64,000 bases of DNA from Rhabdornis inornatus (Eukaryota > Chordata > Aves > Passeriformes > Rhabdornithidae), in assembly GCA_013397075.1 (NCBI GenBank), contig VWZS01009934.1, positions 4,182,305 to 4,246,304 on the forward strand. The letters run 5' to 3'. The position numbers were made by a program, and so were the translations under genes. Positions 53,601-59,600 of the stretch are shown one piece after another (position 1 is the stretch's first letter; every line of letters begins with the position of its first letter). The notes below the pieces were generated by a model that saw only the letters and a program-made list of their open reading frames with translations, had not been told where the DNA came from and did no database searches.

Positions 53601-56600
53601 GCCATTTTTTAATTTACGTGGTTTATGTACTTTGAAAAGTTAAGTAATGTACATAGATAACATTAAATACATTTGAAAGTATCAGCAGCACTGATTAGTA
53701 TCAAAGCTTCCTTATCTTTGTGTATCTCAGAAGTGAGAGGAGGGAAAACCTTTTTAAACTCTGTGAGAAAATAATTCAAATTTTCAGGCTTTACAAATTT
53801 CTGTGTTCCTGAGGTGTCTTTGGAACTGCAGCACTCAATTGTCACCATTTGGAGTGTTAATGTACTACTCTCATTTGAAACAGCAGAAGTCAGTACAGGC
53901 TGTGGTAAAGCAAGCGGTATTTCAAGATGCCATTATAAAGACTGGTAATAAATTCTGATAATTTTTGATAATGTACCTTATTCTCATGCAGTCAACTTGC
54001 CTGTTGATAAATTAGAATTTAGATGATAACAGAGGCATGACGCCTGTTGTTTTTCACTATGTGGAAAAAGAAAAGCTCTTGAAACAAGACACATGTGCAA
54101 CTCCCTTCTTGTCTTTATTGGGTTCTACTGGGGTTCATGGGTTATTTGCAACTGAAAAATGTATTCTTTAAAGTTAAGATTTTTTTTTAATGGCTGCTGC
54201 TATTTCTGACAGACTGATTAGCAGCTCTTTCAGTAGAATAAATGAGCGTCTAAAAGACAAGTTTGTCATAGCAGCTCTATTGAAGAGGAATCTATTTTTT
54301 TCGTCTTCCCTGCGTCAGGGAATCAACTGCTTGTCTAAAACGTCAGCACCATTTCAAAAATTGACATAATGTTGTACAACCATAAGTGTAGGAGGTTCTT
54401 GTGGTTCTTTAACTTTGTTTAAGATCTTGTGACCCAAGGGGACTCCAAAGAATATCTGGCAAGATTCATTAAGTGATGCAGAATTTGAAATTGGTTATTT
54501 GTCCAATTATTCCCATTGGGTGATCTGGTCTCCTTGTGTTAGAAGACCCTAAATAGGGGTCTTGGTGATGGTAAATATTTTGGCCTAATTTCTGAATGCA
54601 GAAAATACCATAGAGTGCATTACCTGATTCTGCCTCTCTGGAGAGGCCTTTCTTTGAGAAAGATATATTGTTCATAGTACAAAATTATTACAAAGCTTTT
54701 TTCTGTTTTGAGAATTCAGATTATAATGCTGACTTATGTCTTCCTTCCTTCTGAGCAGTTGTTTAGCCAGCTTAGTTGTTCTTAAGGCATATGGGCATAA
54801 TATCTGCAGAGGAAGTGGAGGGGTATTTTGGCTTTTAGTAAAATCTTGGTTGCTTGCAGCCTTTTTGAGATTCCACCTGCACTGCTAGTTTTTGTGAGCT
54901 GTCTTGTAATAAATATTCGTAAAGCACAGAAGCCTGTTGACGTAGTCTTCCTAAATAATTGCTTCCATCTCAATGATCCAGACTCTCATGCTCCTGAAAG
55001 ATTATTCTTTAAATAAAACATCTTGGATTGGGTAAGGGGAATGACTTAGATTCCTGAATACTTAAGTACTTTTGAAGTTTACAGCCTTCTCTGGTTTTGC
55101 CAATAGAGTACTAAAGCAGAAAAAGAAACACCAGTTGTGAGATCTTCTTCAAGTGCCGTTACAAAAACTAAGCTTCCAGTTAACCCAGAAAGGAAAGTTT
55201 GCTCTGAAGGACAACCAAAAAGAATAAGGTACGTAGCCACAGAACCTGAAAAGAGTGTGTCTTAAAACGGTGTGGGAGTAGAACCCAACCCCACAACCTA
55301 AACCATCTTTACTGTCTGTGTGGTAGAACAGGCTTCACAGAGAGTCTGTGTAGTCTCTGTCCTCGAAGGTTTTTGGGATTTAACTGGACAGCTTGCTCTG
55401 ACCTCACATCTGACCCTGACTGGAGCAAGAGGTTGAACTAGACACCATCTGAGTATCTTCTGACCTGAATGATCCTATGATTCTATGTTAGAATAAGCAG
55501 CTGTAAGAAACAGACTTGCCAAAACCTCTTAGTGGCTTTGTATTGTTTAATCTTCCATACTTTTTCTTTTCATTTGAGTTTTTAAATTGTCTAACAGTGA
55601 TATGCTTTGGTAAATGAACTTTGGTAATTTGGTAAATGGTATTGGCGTTAGAATTTTGTATATACTTTTTTTGTATATTTGCCTTTTGCATACCCCAATT
55701 GACTATAAAGTCAATTGTGAGAAAACCACAGTACTGCATATCTTAACCTTGCTGTTCAGTCTCAAGTTGTCAGTTCTTTTACTACGAGATGATGTCAATA
55801 TGGCAGGAGAGTAAAATGTTTGGTTAAACCTGCAGTCTTCGATGAGACTCTAGGTCTCTGGTAAAGCATATGGGGGAAAAATTCAGACTGTGAAAGTGCA
55901 TGTAAGTAAATTCCTGTCTATTTATGCCACAGCAATGCTTTTGTTATTCTTTCTGGCTAAAATATCTTGCCTGTAAAACTTAAGGGGAGAGAGTTGATGT
56001 TTTCTGTATCTTCCCATTTTTCCTGATTTATTCTCAGAAAACACACCTGTTACTTCAAGTATGCCATCAATATACACAGATCATAAATGTTGATATCTTA
56101 AATCCCTTTTTCAAATCAGACAAAAAGAGGTCATTAAAGGAATATATGCACCAGAAGACGTCTACGTTTTTCCTCTAACCAGAGTTGGGGAAACATCCAC
56201 ATTAAAGGTCCACTTGCGGAATAATTCCTGTGCAACACACATGGTAAGTTTGACAGACTTAATCTTAAATAGATGTGAAAGGTGAAAGGACTTGTAAGTC
56301 CTTTCAGTTGCTTAGCTGCACTGTTTTTTCTCTTTTACTCTTGACAAAGACTGCAATAGTAAATGTCTTAGTTTGTTAGTTCCAAAAGTCAATATTTGAA
56401 GAATTTTGATGTGCAATTTTTCTGTTTTGTCTGACCGAATAACTGAGTGTATTTGTAATATATTAGTAGGAAAGTATGGTAGATCATAGTTTGCATAGGT
56501 TTGTTATTATTCTGATTTACCGATTTTAATTTTTTAACTTCATTAAAGTATTGAAATAAGATTTTTTGCCTTACTGTTCACAAATGTGGGCATTCTTTAT

Positions 56601-59600
56601 TTTTTAAACCCTGGGTCTGTGTAAAGCTGTATTTGTAAGTGACCTGATTCATCTTATGCATGTCATAACTTGAATATGATGGGCTTAAATATAGTGCACT
56701 TTTAAGCATTTTGTATTAAATTACAGGTGAAATTTGTAAATCCCAAAGAGCCTTTCTACATCAAGCACTTGAAATACTCTCTAAGGTGAGTAATGCATAT
56801 GCTAACATTCTCTCCTAACAAAAAAATTAACCAAGTAATTTAGTAAGATAAATTTCTTCTGTATATGTACAGGGCTAAAATGTACATAGAAGTATTCTGG
56901 ATGCTTTTGTTTATAGTAACCGGTTTTCTTTTTTTTTTCTTTTTTCTTTTTTTTGCTAAACTGTACCCTCTAATCTCTGAAGCAGAATGAGCCCACACAG
57001 TTATTTCTGCATCTGCCAATTTCTTCTCTGCAAATTGTTTCTAACAGTGCTACTGCTTTTAATGTTAAGCCTAATGCTTCATGTAACCATTTGGCATGCT
57101 GTGCACAATCAAGTCATTCCTTCCATTTATACTTTCTGCACAACAGACCAAGCAAATTGCCTTCATCATGCTTCTAATTTGACAAACCTACAGAGCTGCA
57201 TCAAAGATTCTCTGCAAACACAAGGTTTGAGCAGCCACTGGAATTGTCTGGTCATACCAACTATTTCACCATTTTACCTGCATAAAAGAAATTTTAAAGT
57301 TAGTGATAGCAGTCCCTGAAAATAAACCCAGTCATCTGTGGAGTTCATTACAACAACTATGTGACAGTAGTATTAGTCATCTCTTCAAGAAGTACAGCAT
57401 CTCACATGCTCATCTGCAACAGTGGGATTATCAGGAAGCAGAAATGCAACCGTTTCATTGGAAGAGGTACAGCATACATTCTCAATGTTTAAACAGGTTC
57501 CTATTTTAAACACAGGAAAGCTAAGGGTATAGAGAGCAGAAATTGTGAGCAAATGGTAAATGGAATTAGATATTCTGTGTCCTAATCTGCTCCATGTTTA
57601 TCACAAAGACAGGGCTGTAGTGGTGTTAGCCAGAGGTATTCAAGGTATTCTTAAGGCCACTTTTCAGTGGCAAGTGTTGTAACTCCTCTTAGGCTTGTGT
57701 TAGTGCTTCAACTGACATGTCATCTTTTTATTAAATATTTCACATGAGATGGCACAGAAGGGTTTTTTATGGGGGTAGTGACTAGGATAAGATCTATCCA
57801 AATAAAAAAAAACTAGCTAGATCTGTCTGAGGCTGTACAGAAGCAGACAAAGGACAGGATGAGTTGATTTAGTCATCCCTGACAAAAAAAAAAAGTAACT
57901 TTACTGGAAGACGCTTTGATATTTCAAAAATGTTTTTGAGGAATGCTGTAAAAACTATTTGCTGTATTTTCTGCAAGAAATTATGAACTCCTACACCATT
58001 TATCTAAAGTAGACTTAACAAGTTTAAAAGTCAGTCTACTTTTTTTTCCTAATAACTTTGGCAGTTTTTTCTTTGGTTGTAAATACCAGCTTTTCCTATA
58101 TTTAAAAAAAATAATTTCTCTGAAGATAACATAATACTCTCCCATTTATGAGTATAAAGCACAGAAGATTTGCTTGACTTGGATAGATGCTTTTTAAATA
58201 GTGTTTAAAGTATTTTAAACGGCTTTTATTCAAGAATACCATCAAAGAGGGTATCAGTAAAGCCACTGGTAACTCTTTCCTTCTAAACTTGGGTATCTTA
58301 GGAAGTAATATTCAAAACTCATTAAATGAGAAGCTCTTTGCAGGAAATTGGAATATTAGTCTGTAAATAAGAGTATAAGAGTAGAAAGTACCATCTACCT
58401 ATGTTTTTTGCCAAAAAAGCGTTATGTACATGGTCTAAAGTGTAAAAACATGGTCTGATGCATGCTCTTAATTTTGAGGGCCAAATTTAAAGTAATTCTG
58501 TGTAATCAAGTTTTAAATCCAGATAAGGTAAGTGAAACTTTGTATCTAATATCAAGAGTCTTGACCTTCAGAAATTGGTGTAGTGGTTTTGCCAGTTCTT
58601 CAATTGGTTATGCCATCCCAAGTAGCAGTACGTAGCACTGCTGTGAAATTCTGTCTGCAATTTACACCCAAAAGAGTTCTATCTGTTGACAGACAAGATT
58701 TTTTTTTTTTTTTACTTCAAGGAGAATACTTATAACAATATGACTCTTAAGTGATATAAACATATGAATTAAGCATAAAAAAATGGCAAATTTCTGTTTC
58801 TGGAAGGACTACTAGGTTGCTATGCCTACTTAAAGCTTGAAAACCAAAGTGTCCCAATTTTATTGCTTTCAGAAGCCATCTGATTACAGGGTAGTATATG
58901 TTCCAGATACCACTAAAAGGTAAAGCTGTTTGTTCAGTTGTTCCCTTCACTAATTATTTTTGTTTCCAGCCTTCTGGGTGTCACTGGTCACTGTTCATTG
59001 ATGAACATCTGGTTACTATGGCTTAAACTGGGCTAACTGCCCACACTCTTCTTTTTCAACTTATTGCAGTGTTGTGTTTTGTGGATTAGAGGATTAGTTT
59101 GTCTGTGAAGCAGGCTTCAGACATGCCTGACTTTGCAGAAATATCACTTGAAACTGGTGCAACAACCTGTAAAGGTCATGTACTATTCAGAGACTGAGAT
59201 GCAGGTATAGTGGGCAAGCTTAAAATAAAAGGGGATTTTTAAGATAAAACATGTTAATTGCGGCAGAATTCTACTTGTCCTGAAGCTATAGTTTCTGATT
59301 ACTGTACTTGAGAAAAATCTTTCAGGTTGCTTGATTTCTGAGAACATTTATATTACGGAGTAGCCCAAAGAGCTGTTATATCTGGAGTCTGAACTTTCCA
59401 GTCTTGCTAGCCGAGAAAATGAAAATAACATCTTTCCCTTTGGGTTAGGAAGCAAATGTGATGAGTCTTATCTCAAATGTGAGAAATCAACTGACTGCTA
59501 CAAAACAGACTACATAATGTCTGACTTGCTCTGATTTTAGGGAAGAACAATAATGTGTTTAGCACCCACCAAATGGACTCCCGCATTTAGAGATCAAGAG

